Source of the DNA: Streptomyces sp. NBC_01351
GTDB lineage: Bacteria > Actinomycetota > Actinomycetes > Streptomycetales > Streptomycetaceae
DNA length: 64,000 bases
Direction: 5' to 3'
Assembly: GCF_036237315.1 (NCBI RefSeq)
Contig: NZ_CP108356.1
Location: forward strand, 5,957,501 to 6,021,500
A model generated the notes under the pieces. It was not told where the DNA came from. It saw nothing but the letters and a program-made list of their open reading frames with translations, and made no database searches. Positions 51,379 through 60,529 of this stretch are shown in pieces (the stretch's first letter is position 1; each line of letters starts with the position of its first letter). Both the position numbers and the translations under genes were made by a program.

Positions 51379-52638
51379 GTGCTCAACAGCTCGAACCGCG
51401 CAGACGTAGTCATCGTAGGAGCCGGAGTCTCAGGACTCGCGGCCGCGCACCACCTGATCGCAGCGGGGGTCACCGTCACCGTCCTGGAGGCCGCGGGCGA
51501 CCCCGGCGGCCGGATGGCCACCGTCTCGGCCGACGGCTTCCGGCTGGACCGGATCGGCCAGTTGCTCAACACCTCGTACACGGAGCTCGAACGCACCCCC
51601 GGCCTGGAGGCCCTGACCCTGCGGCCCTTCGCGCCCGGGGTCCTGGTCCACACCGACGGGAAACAACTGCGCGCCGGGGCCCTCACCCCCGCCCGCGCCC
51701 TCGCCAGCGGCTCCCTCGACCAGGCCCGGCTCAGCGCCGCCCTCGGCCGGCTCGCCGCCCTGCCCGAGGAGAAGCTGCTCGCCCGGCCCGAACGCACCGC
51801 GCACGCCGCCCTGCGCTCCCGCGGCCTGCCCCCGCGCACCGTCAACGGAGTGCTCCGGCCCCTGCTCGCCACCCTGCTCCGGGACCCGGAACTCACCACC
51901 TCCAGCCGGGTCGCCGACCTCGCCCTGCGCACCTTCGCCCGCGGCCGCCTCGCCGTGCCCGAGGGCGGGGCGGCGGCCCTGCCCGACCTGCTCGCCGACG
52001 CGCTGCCGCCCGGCACCGTGCGTACCGGGGTCCGGGTCCGCTCGGTCGCCACCAACCTGGTCACCACCGAGGAACACGGGGACTTCAGCTGCCGCTCCGT
52101 CCTCCTGGCCACCGGTGCCCGCGCCGCCGCCGGGCTCCTGCCCGGCCTGCGCGTGCCCGAGTTCCACGAGGTCACCGTCCTGCACCACGCCACCGCCACA
52201 CCCCTGCCCTGGGACGGTTCGCTGCTCCTGGACGGGGACCCCAAGTGGCCCGTCTCCCACACCGCCGTGATGAGCACGGTCGACCCGACGCGGGCCCCGG
52301 CCGGCCGGAGCCTGGTCACCACCACCGTGCTCGGCCCGCCGCCACCCCTGCGTACGGTCGTCTCGCGCCTCGCCCGGCTCTACGAGTGCGCCACCCGCGA
52401 CTGGGAGCTGCTGGCCGTCCACCACACCCCGGAGGCCGTCCCCGCCATGCCCCCTCCGCGCGATCCGCGGCGCCCGGTACGGGTACTGGCCGGGCTGTAC
52501 GTGTGCGGTGACCACCGCGACACCAACACCGTCCAGGGCGCCCTGCGTTCGGCCCGCCGCGCCACCGCCGCCGTCCTGCGCGACTTCGGCATCCCGCTCC
52601 CGGCCACCCCGGAGCCCGCCCTTCCGGTGGCGGCCTGA
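51379..52638 (+). CDS. FAD-dependent oxidoreductase (amine oxidase/phytoene-desaturase-like)
   Basis: A 419-residue flavoprotein. 'ADVVIVGAGVSGLAAAHHLI' is the FAD dinucleotide loop, 'VTVLEAAGDPGGRMATVSAD' supplies the second Gly-Arg FAD contact, and 'VRVLAGLYVCGDHRDTNTVQ' near the C-terminus is the closing FAD motif (CGD). This layout is that of NAD(P)-binding amine oxidase-like proteins acting on unknown substrates. GTG 51379 after a GGGGAGGGG site. A perfect hairpin follows the stop. Confidence 0.87.
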   Translation: MLNSSNRADVVIVGAGVSGLAAAHHLIAAGVTVTVLEAAGDPGGRMATVSADGFRLDRIGQLLNTSYTELERTPGLEALTLRPFAPGVLVHTDGKQLRAGALTPARALASGSLDQARLSAALGRLAALPEEKLLARPERTAHAALRSRGLPPRTVNGVLRPLLATLLRDPELTTSSRVADLALRTFARGRLAVPEGGAAALPDLLADALPPGTVRTGVRVRSVATNLVTTEEHGDFSCRSVLLATGARAAAGLLPGLRVPEFHEVTVLHHATATPLPWDGSLLLDGDPKWPVSHTAVMSTVDPTRAPAGRSLVTTTVLGPPPPLRTVVSRLARLYECATRDWELLAVHHTPEAVPAMPPPRDPRRPVRVLAGLYVCGDHRDTNTVQGALRSARRATAAVLRDFGIPLPATPEPALPVAA

Positions 52639-52651
52639 GAACCATCCGGCC

Positions 52652-52683
52652 CGGGCCCGGCCCCCTACCGGGGGCCGGGCCCG
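52652..52683. terminator. Bidirectional terminator hairpin
   Basis: Perfect 14-bp arms CGGGCCCGGCCCCC (52652-52665) and GGGGGCCGGGCCCG (52670-52683), loop TACC, between convergent genes. Confidence 0.85.
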
Positions 52684-52690
52684 CACGGTG

Positions 52691-54136
52691 TCACGACAAC
52701 GCAGCCACCCGATCGCGATAGCTCCGCACCGCCGACGCGTCCCGGTACGGCTCCAGCCGCCGCTCGAAGTCCCGTACGTACTCCACCGCCCGCACCGACC
52801 GCATCTCCATCGCCTGCTGCGCCGCCTCCGCGCCCAGCGCGCACGCCTGGTCCAGCTCGCCCAGCCCCAGCCGGGCCGTGGCCAGCACCACCCGGCAGAA
52901 CAGCCGGGACCGTGCGTACCCCGGCGCCCGCAACTGCAGCGACCGCTCCGCGTGCTGCGCCGAGGCCCGGTACTGCTGGAGGTCCCGGTGGCAGTGGCCG
53001 AACTCGTCCGCGAGCTGGGCCTCGTCGTAGAACCGCGCCCAGTGCGGCACGTCGTCCCCCGGCCGGGCCGCGCCCAGCGCCCGCTCGGCCCGCACCAGCG
53101 AGGCCGTCGCGGCGCGGACCTCGCCGAGCACCGCGTGCCCCCGCGCCTCCGCCGAGTGCAGCAGCGCCTGCACCACCGGCGGCGGGCCCGAGCCGACGCC
53201 CTGCTGGGCGACCCGGGCCAGCTGCACGGCCTCCCGGCCGTGGCCCAGGTAGACCGCCTGCCGGCTCATGGTGACCAGCACGTACGCCCCGTACGGCCGG
53301 TCGCCCGCGGCCTGCGCGAGCCGCAGCGCCTGCACGAAGTAGCGCTGGGCGAGCCCGTGCGCGGCGATGTCGTACGAGGTCCAGCCCGCGAGCCGGGTCA
53401 GGTCGGCGGCGGCCGCGAACAGCCGGCGGCCGGTGGTCTCCCCGTAGGTGCCGCGCAGCATCGGCTCCGCCTCGTGCTCCAGGTAGCGCACCAGCGCCTG
53501 CCGGGCGTGCCCGCCGCCGTAGGCGTGGTCCAGGGTGCGGAACAGCTCGCTCACCGATCTGAGCGCGGCGATGTCCCCGCCCGTCACCCGCTGCCCGGGC
53601 CCCCGATCGATCTGCCGCTGCCGGGGCACCGAGGCCCGGCCCTGCACGGGCACGCGGGCGGCGGCCGCAGCCGTGTCCACGCCGCGGCCCACCCGCTCGT
53701 CGGCCCGGCCGATCAGCCAGTCCCGGCTGGGCACGACCAGACCGGCCGGGGTGAAGGCGATCTTCCGGAGTTCGGCGTGCGAGCCGGAGTCCTTGCGCCA
53801 CAGCCCGCTCGCGATGTCCACGGCCTCCTCGGGGGTGGCCGCGAACTCCAGCCCCGCGTACACGGGCGCGCAGGCGTCCAGTCCCAGGTCCTGCGCGGAC
53901 AGCCGCCGCCCGAGGCGCCGGGTGAAGACCTCCGCGATCAGCGCCGGGGTGGTTCCGCGCGGCTGCTGCCCGCGCAGCCACCGGGTCACGGAGGTCTTGT
54001 CGTACCGCAGATCGAGACCGTGCTCCAGGCCGAGCTGATCGACGCGGCGGGCTAGCCCGGCGTTGGAGAACCCGGCTTCCGCGATCAGCGCCGCGAGCTG
54101 CCGGTTGGGGACGCGCTGGGCAGGTCGTTCCGTCAT
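52691..54136 (-). CDS. Helix-turn-helix / TPR-like transcriptional regulator (NsdA-like family)
   Basis: A 481-residue regulator. The N-terminal ~85 residues are a helix-turn-helix variant ('LAALIAEAGFSNAGLARRVD', 'YDKTSVTRWLRGQQPRGTTP'). The rest is helical with repeated TPR-like pairs: 'YFVQALRLAQAAGDRPYGAY', 'VTMSRQAVYLGHGREAVQLA', 'ASLVRAERALGAARPGDDVP', 'QYRASAQHAERSLQLRAPGY' and 'LGELDQACALGAEAAQQAME'. This architecture matches the Streptomyces regulator family that includes NsdA, which affects development and antibiotic production. The regulon is unknown. ATG 54136. It is divergent from the lipB block. Confidence 0.85.
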   Translation of the reverse strand: MTERPAQRVPNRQLAALIAEAGFSNAGLARRVDQLGLEHGLDLRYDKTSVTRWLRGQQPRGTTPALIAEVFTRRLGRRLSAQDLGLDACAPVYAGLEFAATPEEAVDIASGLWRKDSGSHAELRKIAFTPAGLVVPSRDWLIGRADERVGRGVDTAAAAARVPVQGRASVPRQRQIDRGPGQRVTGGDIAALRSVSELFRTLDHAYGGGHARQALVRYLEHEAEPMLRGTYGETTGRRLFAAAADLTRLAGWTSYDIAAHGLAQRYFVQALRLAQAAGDRPYGAYVLVTMSRQAVYLGHGREAVQLARVAQQGVGSGPPPVVQALLHSAEARGHAVLGEVRAATASLVRAERALGAARPGDDVPHWARFYDEAQLADEFGHCHRDLQQYRASAQHAERSLQLRAPGYARSRLFCRVVLATARLGLGELDQACALGAEAAQQAMEMRSVRAVEYVRDFERRLEPYRDASAVRSYRDRVAALS

Positions 54137-54309
54137 CGGCTCCACGGTTTCCTGACGTGACGGACCGGAGTCCCGGCCCTGTGAACGGCGTGAATGTAGC
54201 GGCGAACTCCGCTCACACCGCCCTCTCTGCCCCACATTCATCCGATCGTGTGCAGAATGGGTAGGGCTCTTTACGGACTGACCCCCTCCGTCCGCGTACG
54301 CTGCGGCCC

Positions 54310-54630
54310 ATGACCCGCCGGCCCCACCGGGCGCACCTCCCCGAGGAGCGGCCCGAATCCACCGCCCCGCTGCCTCCGCCCGAGTTGACCGAGGCCGAGT
54401 GCAGGCGCTGCGGCACCTACATCGCGGGGCTCGACGGCCGGTACGCGTGCGGGGTGTGCGGCTGGGTGAACGACCACTCCGAGGGCCACCGCCGGCTGCC
54501 GCGCGCGGACGAGGACCCGGACCGCCCGCAGAAGGGCCGCCGCAGGCCGAAGCAGCTGCCGTGGCCCCCGCTGGAACCCCCGCCGCCCACCGCCACCGAG
54601 TCGCCCGCGGGGCCGCCGTACCCTTGCTGA
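54310..54630 (+). CDS. Small zinc-ribbon-like protein
   Basis: A 106-residue Pro/Arg-rich protein with four Cys in a ribbon: '[20 protein letters not shown]', '[15 protein letters not shown]' (CxxC...CxxC). The C-terminus is a Pro-rich basic tail ([20 protein letters not shown]). Likely binds zinc; no enzyme activity visible. It sits 43 nt upstream of lipB and may be in the same transcript. The ATG 54310 ribosome site is weak. Conserved in Streptomyces at this position by memory. Confidence 0.7.
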   Translation: MTRRPHRAHLPEERPESTAPLPPPELTEAECRRCGTYIAGLDGRYACGVCGWVNDHSEGHRRLPRADEDPDRPQKGRRRPKQLPWPPLEPPPPTATESPAGPPYPC

Positions 54631-54673
54631 GTGCGATACGTGCACACAGCAGGTTCAACGAGGAGGCGCTGCG

Positions 54674-55504
54674 GTGGCTGAGCTTGGGTTTGTCCATCTG
54701 GGCTTCGGACCGGAGGCCGTCGAGTACACCGCGGCCTGGGAAGAGCAGCGCCGTGTGCACGCGGCGCGCTTCGCGGACGAGATCGGCGACACCTGCCTGC
54801 TGCTGGAGCACGAGCCGGTCTACACCGCCGGCCGGCGCACCGACCCCAGCGAGCGCCCGCTCGACGGCACCCCCGTCGTCGACGTGGACCGCGGCGGCAA
54901 GATCACCTGGCACGGCCCGGGCCAGCTCGTCGGCTACCCGATCATGAAGCTGCCGCGCCCGGTGGACGTCGTCGCCCACGTGCGCCGCCTCGAAGAGGCC
55001 CTGATCCGCACCGCCGCCGAATTCGGCGTGGAGACCACCCGGGTCGAGGGCCGCTCCGGGGTCTGGGTGCTGGGCGACCCGATCGAGGACCGCCCGAAGA
55101 TCGGCGGACTCACCCTCGACCTCGCCGCGCCCGCCCCGACTGCGCCCGTTCAAGACCTGCGCACCGGCGACGACGAGTTCGACGCCCGGCTCCACGGCCC
55201 CGAGTACGCCCCGTCCAATGCCGGCCAGCGCCGCGAGGACCGCAAGCTCGCCGCGATCGGCATCCGCGTCGCCAAGGGCGTCACGATGCACGGCTTCGCG
55301 ATCAACGTGAACCCCGACAACGTCTGGTTCGACCGGATCATCCCGTGCGGGATCCGGGACGCCGGTGTGACCTCGCTCTCGTACGAACTGGGCCGCGAGC
55401 TCACCATTGCCGAGGTGCTGCCGGTCGTCGAGCGCCACCTGAAGGACGTGCTGGAGCAGGCGGAGCTGAAGCCCCGCGAGATAGAGCCGGCGGTGGGCGG
55501 CTAG
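54674..55504 (+). CDS. lipB: Octanoyl-[ACP]:protein octanoyltransferase
   Basis: A 276-residue enzyme that transfers octanoate from acyl carrier protein to a lipoyl-domain Lys. '[20 protein letters not shown]', '[20 protein letters not shown]', '[20 protein letters not shown]' (catalytic Lys), '[20 protein letters not shown]' (catalytic Cys) and 'AGVTSL' are all present. GTG 54674 follows GAGGAGG at 7 nt. The insert '[20 protein letters not shown]' is slightly longer than in enterobacterial LipB. It is 108 nt upstream of lipA. Confidence 0.96.
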   Translation: MAELGFVHLGFGPEAVEYTAAWEEQRRVHAARFADEIGDTCLLLEHEPVYTAGRRTDPSERPLDGTPVVDVDRGGKITWHGPGQLVGYPIMKLPRPVDVVAHVRRLEEALIRTAAEFGVETTRVEGRSGVWVLGDPIEDRPKIGGLTLDLAAPAPTAPVQDLRTGDDEFDARLHGPEYAPSNAGQRREDRKLAAIGIRVAKGVTMHGFAINVNPDNVWFDRIIPCGIRDAGVTSLSYELGRELTIAEVLPVVERHLKDVLEQAELKPREIEPAVGG

Positions 55505-55612
55505 CCGCGGGGAATGGGTCCGGCCCCCCGAAGGTTGGCCGGACGTAAGAGCGTACGAATTACGGGCGTACCCTGGTGGGCGCCGAAGAATCGAAGTCAC
55601 AGGGAGCCGGTC

Positions 55613-56563
55613 GTGTCCGCAGTCGCACCCGACGGACGCAAGATGCTGCGCCTCGAGGTCCGTAACGCCCAGACCCCCATCGAGCGCAAGCCCGAGTGGA
55701 TCAAGACCCGGGCGAAGATGGGTCCCGAGTACACCAAGATGCAGGCCCTGGTGAAGGGCGAAGGACTGCACACGGTGTGCCAGGAAGCCGGCTGTCCGAA
55801 CATCTACGAATGCTGGGAGGACCGCGAGGCCACCTTCCTCATCGGTGGCGACCAGTGCACCCGGCGCTGTGACTTCTGCCAGATCGACACGGGCAAGCCC
55901 GAGGCCCTGGACCGTGACGAGCCGCGCCGCGTCGGCGAGTCCGTGGTCACCATGGACCTGAACTACGCCACCATCACGGGCGTCGCGCGCGACGACCTGG
56001 CCGACGGCGGCGCCTGGCTGTACGCGGAGACCGTGCGCCAGATCCACCAGCAGACGGCGGGCCGCGAGGCGGGCCACACCAAGGTCGAGCTGCTGGCCCC
56101 CGACTTCAACGCGGTCCCGGAGCTGCTGGAGGAGGTCTTCGCCTCCCGCCCCGAGGTCTTCGCGCACAACGTCGAGACGGTCCCGCGGATCTTCAAGCGG
56201 ATCCGCCCCGGCTTCCGCTACGAGCGCTCCCTCGACGTGATCACCAAGGCGCGCGCCTACGGCCTGGTCACCAAGTCGAACCTGATCCTCGGCATGGGCG
56301 AGGAGCGCGAGGAGGTCTCGCAGGCCCTGAAGGACCTGCACGAGGCCGGCTGCGAGCTCATCACCATCACCCAGTACCTGCGGCCCTCGCCGCGGCACCA
56401 CCCCGTCGAGCGCTGGGTGAAGCCGCACGAGTTCGTCGAGCTGGCGAAGGAGGCCGAGGAGATCGGCTTCTCCGGTGTGATGTCCGGTCCGCTGGTCCGT
56501 TCGTCGTACCGTGCCGGTCGTCTTTACACCCAGGCGATGGAGAAGCGCGCCGCTGGCGTGTGA
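55613..56563 (+). CDS. lipA: Lipoyl synthase
   Basis: A 316-residue radical SAM enzyme that inserts two sulfurs into the octanoyl group. The auxiliary cluster is bound by '[14 protein letters not shown]' (three Cys), the radical SAM cluster by '[10 protein letters not shown]' (CxxxCxxC), and the C-terminal Ser ligand is in 'LVRSSYRAG'. GTG 55613 with GGGAG at 7 nt; the product starts [20 protein letters not shown]. It works with LipB on pyruvate and 2-oxoglutarate dehydrogenases; the aceE gene is ~6 kb away. A strong terminator-like hairpin follows. Confidence 0.96.
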   Translation: MSAVAPDGRKMLRLEVRNAQTPIERKPEWIKTRAKMGPEYTKMQALVKGEGLHTVCQEAGCPNIYECWEDREATFLIGGDQCTRRCDFCQIDTGKPEALDRDEPRRVGESVVTMDLNYATITGVARDDLADGGAWLYAETVRQIHQQTAGREAGHTKVELLAPDFNAVPELLEEVFASRPEVFAHNVETVPRIFKRIRPGFRYERSLDVITKARAYGLVTKSNLILGMGEEREEVSQALKDLHEAGCELITITQYLRPSPRHHPVERWVKPHEFVELAKEAEEIGFSGVMSGPLVRSSYRAGRLYTQAMEKRAAGV

Positions 56564-56602
56564 ACTCGCGCACAAATACTTACCAACGGGTAACACCGCA
56601 TC

Positions 56603-56650
56603 GACGCGGCCCCTAGGCTCTTTCGTGAGGAAGAGACTGGGGGCCGCGTC
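56603..56650 (+). terminator. Terminator after lipA
   Basis: Outer arms GACGCGGCCCC (56603-56613) and GGGGCCGCGTC (56640-56650) with an inner stem CTCTT/AAGAG (56618-56622, 56631-56635), followed by AATCTTT. Confidence 0.7.
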
Positions 56651-56754
56651 AATCTTTCGTCACGATTGACCAGCCGGTCACGTGCTGGTAACACCAGTCA
56701 GTGACGCTGGATCCACGCACCGCACACAACGGCACCGTGAAAGGGATCGTCATC

Positions 56755-56952
56755 ATGCAGGCCGCGCCCGTACGCGCCATCGCCATCCCGACCCTGTCAG
56801 ACGCCTTCCGGGGCTTCGAATCCCTGCTGATGAGCGGCGCCCGCCGCAACGCCTGGACGGCGGTCCTCGAAGACCGGCGCCGGGCCAAGGACCGCGTCGA
56901 AACCGAACACGTACTTGAGGCCGCGGCGACCCGGACCCCGCAGGCCACGTAA
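56755..56952 (+). CDS. Small conserved hypothetical protein
   Basis: A 65-residue protein, 'MQAAPVRAIAIPTLSDAFRG' then 'FESLLMSGARRNAWTAVLED', 'RRRAKDRVETEHVLEAAATR'. Helical and basic, no known domain. ATG 56755 is preceded by AAGGG at ~9 nt; a longer start at 56701 is possible but less likely. Small proteins of this type occur just after lipA in streptomycetes (memory). It lies 10 nt before the DUF4191 gene. Confidence 0.65.
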   Translation: MQAAPVRAIAIPTLSDAFRGFESLLMSGARRNAWTAVLEDRRRAKDRVETEHVLEAAATRTPQAT

Positions 56953-56962
56953 ACTTCGCTGT

Positions 56963-57661
56963 ATGGCGAGGAAGTCAAACGCAGAGACTGCTGCGAACCC
57001 CGGGCGACTGAAGCAGATCGCCCTGACGTACAAGATGACGCGCAAGGCCGACCCGAAGGTCGGTCTGATTATCGCGGGCGTGGGAATCGTCACCTTCGGT
57101 GTCGCTCTTGCGATCGGCTTCCTGATCGACGCTCCGGTCTACCTGGGCATCCTGGGCTTCCTGGTGGCGTTCCTCGCGATGGCGATCGTCTTCGGACGAC
57201 GGGCCGAGCGGGCTGCCTTCGGGCAGATGGAAGGTCAGCCGGGAGCGGCCGCGGCCGTACTGGACAACGTGGGCCGGGGCTGGACGACCACCCCGGCGAT
57301 CGCGATGAACAAGAGCCAGGACATCGTCCACCGGGCCGTCGGCAAGGCCGGCGTCGTGCTGATCGGCGAGGGCAACCCGAACCGGGTGAAGCTCCTTCTC
57401 GCGAACGAGAAGAAGAAGATGGCCCGGATCATGCCCGACGTGCCGGTGCACGACTTCATCGTGGGCACGGGCGAGGGCGAGGTGCCGCTCAAGAAGGTGC
57501 GCACCACCCTGCTCAAGCTGCCGCGCGTCCTGGCGGGCCCCCAGATCACCCAGGTCAACGACAAGCTGCGGGCCATGGGCGACCTGATGTCGAACATGCC
57601 CCTGCCAAAGGGTCCGATGCCCAAGGGCATGAAGATGCCCCGCGGCGGGAAGATGCGCTGA
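56963..57661 (+). CDS. DUF4191 family membrane protein
   Basis: A 232-residue protein. A basic start ('MARKSNAETAANPGRLKQIA', 'LTYKMTRKADPKVGLIIAGV') precedes two transmembrane helices ('LIIAGVGIVTFGVALAIGFL', 'APVYLGILGFLVAFLAMAIV'); a cytoplasmic domain 'RAERAAFGQMEGQPGAAAAV' to 'LPRVLAGPQITQVNDKLRAM' follows, with a Met/Lys/Pro-rich tail. This is the actinobacterial DUF4191 family, typically next to lipA. Function unknown. ATG 56963. A perfect terminator lies 29 nt downstream. Confidence 0.92.
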   Translation: MARKSNAETAANPGRLKQIALTYKMTRKADPKVGLIIAGVGIVTFGVALAIGFLIDAPVYLGILGFLVAFLAMAIVFGRRAERAAFGQMEGQPGAAAAVLDNVGRGWTTTPAIAMNKSQDIVHRAVGKAGVVLIGEGNPNRVKLLLANEKKKMARIMPDVPVHDFIVGTGEGEVPLKKVRTTLLKLPRVLAGPQITQVNDKLRAMGDLMSNMPLPKGPMPKGMKMPRGGKMR

Positions 57662-57689
57662 CCCGCTGACCTGATTTTCGTATACGAGA

Positions 57690-57731
57690 CAGGGGCGCCC
57701 CCCGAGCCGGCCGGCTCGGGGGGCGCCCCTG
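57690..57731. terminator. Bidirectional terminator, perfect 21-bp arms
   Basis: CAGGGGCGCCCCCCGAGCCG (57690 on) is followed immediately by its reverse complement ending at 57731; between convergent DUF4191 and RDD genes. Confidence 0.88.
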
Positions 57732-57755
57732 CGTTCGCGTGTGTTCGCGCTGCTC

Positions 57756-58223
57756 CTAGATCCGTACCTGGACCGCGCGGGCCAGCCGGTCGTGCAGGCC
57801 GCGGCCGTCGCGGTCCCAGACCAGGGCCGGGATGACCAGGGCCAGCAGCAGGGTGCGTACGACCACCCGGACGATGCCGAGGCGGCTGCCGTCCTCCGAG
57901 ACCACTCGGAGGCCCAGGATCCGCTTGCCGGGGGTGAAGCCCACGGTGCCGACCGTCAGGATGTGCAGGGCGACGAAGAGCGCGAGGGTCCAGTTGCCCG
58001 CCGAGGCCAGGTCGCCGCCCGTGATCAGCCCGTAGGCGATGAGCTGGCAGCCGATCCAGTCGAGGGCCACGGCGCCCAGTCGGCGCCCGAACCGCGCCAC
58101 GGAGCCGGGCCCCTGCTGCGGCAGCCCGAGGCGTTCGCCCGGATAGCCGAAGTCGACGCCCATCTCCTCGGCGGCCGCGCGGGGGCCGGAGAGCCAGGAT
58201 CCGATTGCTTGCCTGTTGTCCAC
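57756..58223 (-). CDS. RDD family membrane protein
   Basis: A 155-residue protein with three hydrophobic segments after a polar N-terminus. The RDD hallmarks appear as 'GSVARFGRRLGAVALDWIGC', 'VGFTPGKRILGLRVVSEDGS' and 'VWDRDGRGLHDRLARAVQV'. Function of the family is unclear (perhaps transport). GTG 58223 is preferred over 58250 because it starts DNRQAIGSWLSGPRAAAEEM, but the ribosome site is weak. It is divergent from glnA. Confidence 0.85.
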   Translation of the reverse strand: MDNRQAIGSWLSGPRAAAEEMGVDFGYPGERLGLPQQGPGSVARFGRRLGAVALDWIGCQLIAYGLITGGDLASAGNWTLALFVALHILTVGTVGFTPGKRILGLRVVSEDGSRLGIVRVVVRTLLLALVIPALVWDRDGRGLHDRLARAVQVRI

Positions 58224-58270
58224 CCGACCACGGTACCGGTGGGGCTCCACGGCACTCCGAGCGGACCCTG

Positions 58271-58309
58271 GTTAACTTGTGCGAAACAAATGGGTCATGC
58301 TTGGGAAAT
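58271..58309 (+). promoter_or_regulatory. GlnR operator upstream of glnA
   Basis: Reads GTTAAC-n6-GAAAC (58271-58287) then, after a spacer, 'GTCAT'-n6-'GAAAT' (58294-58309). The two paired half-sites with 6-nt gaps fit the Streptomyces GlnR consensus gTnAc-n6-GaAAc closely. It lies about 100-140 nt before the glnA ATG, as expected for nitrogen-controlled transcription. Confidence 0.75.
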
Positions 58310-58408
58310 CCCGTCTGCTTATGGTCGGGTCAGCGTGCGGCACCGCACTGACGCACCACGAGCTATAAAGCCCGCCCCTGCCCCGGGGTCGGGAGTAGGA
58401 GGAGTTGG

Positions 58409-59818
58409 ATGTTCCAGAACGCCGACGAAGTGAAGCAGTACATCGAGGAGAACGACGTCAAGTTCGTCGACGTCCGCTTCTGCGACCTGCCTGGTGTGAT
58501 GCAGCACTTCACCATCCCGGGGCGCGCGTTCGACCCGAACGAGGAGCTGGCCTTCGACGGCTCCTCGATCCGCGGCTTCCAGGCGATCCACGAGTCCGAC
58601 ATGGCGCTGCGTGCCGACATCAGCACCGCGCGTCTGGACCCGTTCCGCAAGGACAAGACGCTCAACATCAACTTCTTCATCCACGACCCGATCACGGGCG
58701 AGGCCTACAGCCGTGACCCGCGCAACATCGCGAAGAAGGCGGAGGCGTACCTGGCCTCCACCGGCATCGCCGACACCGCGTACTTCGGCCCCGAGGCCGA
58801 GTTCTACGTGTTCGACAGCGTGCGCTTCGCGACCACCGCGAACGAGAGCTTCTACCACATCGACTCCGAGGCCGGCGCCTGGAACACGGGCTCCGAGGAG
58901 AACAACCGTGGTTACAAGGTCCGCTACAAGGGTGGTTACTTCCCCGTAGCCCCGGTCGACCACTTCGCCGACCTGCGCGCCGAGATCTCCCTGGAGCTCG
59001 ACGCCCAGGGCCTCCAGGTCGAGCGTCAGCACCACGAGGTCGGCACCGGTGGCCAGGCCGAGATCAACTACAAGTTCAACACGCTGCTCGCCGCGGCCGA
59101 CGACCTGATGCTCTTCAAGTACATCGTGAAGAACGTCGCCTGGCGCAACGGCAAGACCGCGACCTTCATGCCGAAGCCGATCTTCGGTGACAACGGCTCC
59201 GGCATGCACGTGCACCAGTCGCTGTGGGCGAACGGCGACCCGCTGTTCTACGACGAGGCCGGCTACGCGGGCCTGTCGGACACCGCGCGCTACTACATCG
59301 GCGGCATCCTCAAGCACGCCCCGTCGCTGCTGGCGTTCACCAACCCGACGGTGAACTCCTACCACCGCCTGGTGCCGGGCTTCGAGGCGCCGGTCAACAT
59401 GGTGTACTCGCAGCGCAACCGCTCCGCCGCCATGCGCATCCCGATCACGGGCTCGAACCCGAAGGCCAAGCGCGTCGAGTTCCGCGCCCCGGACCCGTCG
59501 TCCAACCCGTACCTCGCCTTCGCGGCGCTGCTGCTCGCGGGCCTCGACGGTGTCAAGAACAAGATCGAGCCGATGGAGCCGATCGACAAGGACCTCTACG
59601 AGCTCTCGCCCGACGAGCACGCGAGCGTCCCGCAGGTCCCGACCAGCCTCGAGGACGTCCTCAAGGCGCTGGAGGAGGACCACGAGTACCTCCTCGCCGG
59701 CGGTGTCTTCACCCCGGACCTGATCGAGACCTGGATCGACTACAAGCGCACGCACGAGATCGCCCCGATCGCCCAGCGTCCGCACCCGCACGAGTTCGAG
59801 CTGTACTTCGACCTCTAA
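58409..59818 (+). CDS. glnA: Glutamine synthetase, type I
   Basis: A 469-residue dodecameric enzyme. '[20 protein letters not shown]', '[18 protein letters not shown]', '[10 protein letters not shown]' (metal Glu), '[20 protein letters not shown]', '[18 protein letters not shown]' and '[10 protein letters not shown]' are the canonical GSI motifs. Tyr397 in '[10 protein letters not shown]' is the adenylylation site, so activity is probably also controlled by GlnE. ATG 58409 follows GTAGGAGGAG. GlnR boxes lie upstream and a strong hairpin downstream. Confidence 0.98.
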   Translation: MFQNADEVKQYIEENDVKFVDVRFCDLPGVMQHFTIPGRAFDPNEELAFDGSSIRGFQAIHESDMALRADISTARLDPFRKDKTLNINFFIHDPITGEAYSRDPRNIAKKAEAYLASTGIADTAYFGPEAEFYVFDSVRFATTANESFYHIDSEAGAWNTGSEENNRGYKVRYKGGYFPVAPVDHFADLRAEISLELDAQGLQVERQHHEVGTGGQAEINYKFNTLLAAADDLMLFKYIVKNVAWRNGKTATFMPKPIFGDNGSGMHVHQSLWANGDPLFYDEAGYAGLSDTARYYIGGILKHAPSLLAFTNPTVNSYHRLVPGFEAPVNMVYSQRNRSAAMRIPITGSNPKAKRVEFRAPDPSSNPYLAFAALLLAGLDGVKNKIEPMEPIDKDLYELSPDEHASVPQVPTSLEDVLKALEEDHEYLLAGGVFTPDLIETWIDYKRTHEIAPIAQRPHPHEFELYFDL

Positions 59819-59829
59819 AGTGCCTGGTG

Positions 59830-59873
59830 AAAGGCCCCCTGCCGCTCTGTTCGGAGAGCGGCAGGGGGCCTTT
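59830..59873 (+). terminator. Terminator after glnA
   Basis: Nineteen-base arms AAAGGCCCCCTGCCGCTCT (59830-59848) and its complement at 59855-59873, loop 6 nt, directly downstream of the stop. Confidence 0.9.
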
Positions 59874-59954
59874 CCGCGTTGACAGGCCCCCGAGCGCGGG
59901 TGACCGTGGAAATGACCCTTAAAGGCCGAATAAGCGAGACATGTTCGGAGGTGC

Positions 59955-60458
59955 ATGAATATGCGCCGCAGGTTCGTAGCCGCAGTCATCGCCGGAGCTG
60001 CCGGGGCCACCCTCGGCCTGCTGCCGGCCACCAGCGCCTCGGCGGGAGACGGCGGCCGGTGGAGGTGCTCCGAGGAGCAGCGCTGGAACGACTGGCGCTG
60101 GGACGAGTGCTGCAACCGCGACTGGCGGGACCGCCCGAGCTGGTGCTGGGACGACGGCGGAGTGGGCGGCAACGGGGGCAACGGCCGTCACGACTGGAGC
60201 AACTGGCACGACTCCCACTGGAACGACTGGCGTGACGGCAACTGGAACGACGGCCGCGGCGGCAACGGCGACTGGGGCAACTGGAACGACGGCCGCGGCG
60301 GCAACGGAGACTGGAACGACGGCCGTGGCGGGAACGGCGACTGGGGCGACTGGAACGACGGCCGTGGTGGCAACGGTGACTGGGGCAACGGCGACTGGGG
60401 TGGAGGCCGTGGCGGCAACGGTGAGTGGAGCAACGGTGACTGGGGCGGAGGCCGCTGA
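59955..60458 (+). CDS. Secreted Trp/Gly/Asn/Asp-repeat protein
   Basis: A 167-residue exported protein. The signal peptide is '[20 protein letters not shown]' then 'PATSASA', cleavage near residue 30. The next ~35 residues contain four Cys ('[20 protein letters not shown]', 'PSWCWDD'). The C-terminal ~95 residues are a repeat of 'DGRGGNGDW' (four good copies and one GRGGNGEW variant) with 'NWND' and 'NGDWGGGR' spacers, giving an extremely Trp-, Gly- and Asn-rich tail with no hydrophobic core. This is not a known enzyme; it could be a wall-, sugar- or surface-binding protein. ATG 59955 or 59961, behind GGAGG. Confidence 0.8.
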   Translation: MNMRRRFVAAVIAGAAGATLGLLPATSASAGDGGRWRCSEEQRWNDWRWDECCNRDWRDRPSWCWDDGGVGGNGGNGRHDWSNWHDSHWNDWRDGNWNDGRGGNGDWGNWNDGRGGNGDWNDGRGGNGDWGDWNDGRGGNGDWGNGDWGGGRGGNGEWSNGDWGGGR

Positions 60459-60489
60459 GCGGCGCTGACCGCACCACACCGACCCGGGC

Positions 60490-60529
60490 GCGATGCCCCT
60501 GCTCAGTCTCCGCGGAGCAGGGGCATCGC
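60490..60529. terminator. Terminator hairpin overlapping the TetR stop
   Basis: GCGATGCCCCTGCTC (60490-60504) and GAGCAGGGGCATCGC (60515-60529), perfect 15-bp arms. The tetR stop codon at 60503-60505 lies at the stem-loop boundary, so the last tetR codons form the other arm. It serves both convergent genes. Confidence 0.75.

Noticed and set aside
54137-56596. Long minus-strand frame antisense to lipB/lipA
   Set aside because: Shadow of two highly conserved genes on the plus strand.
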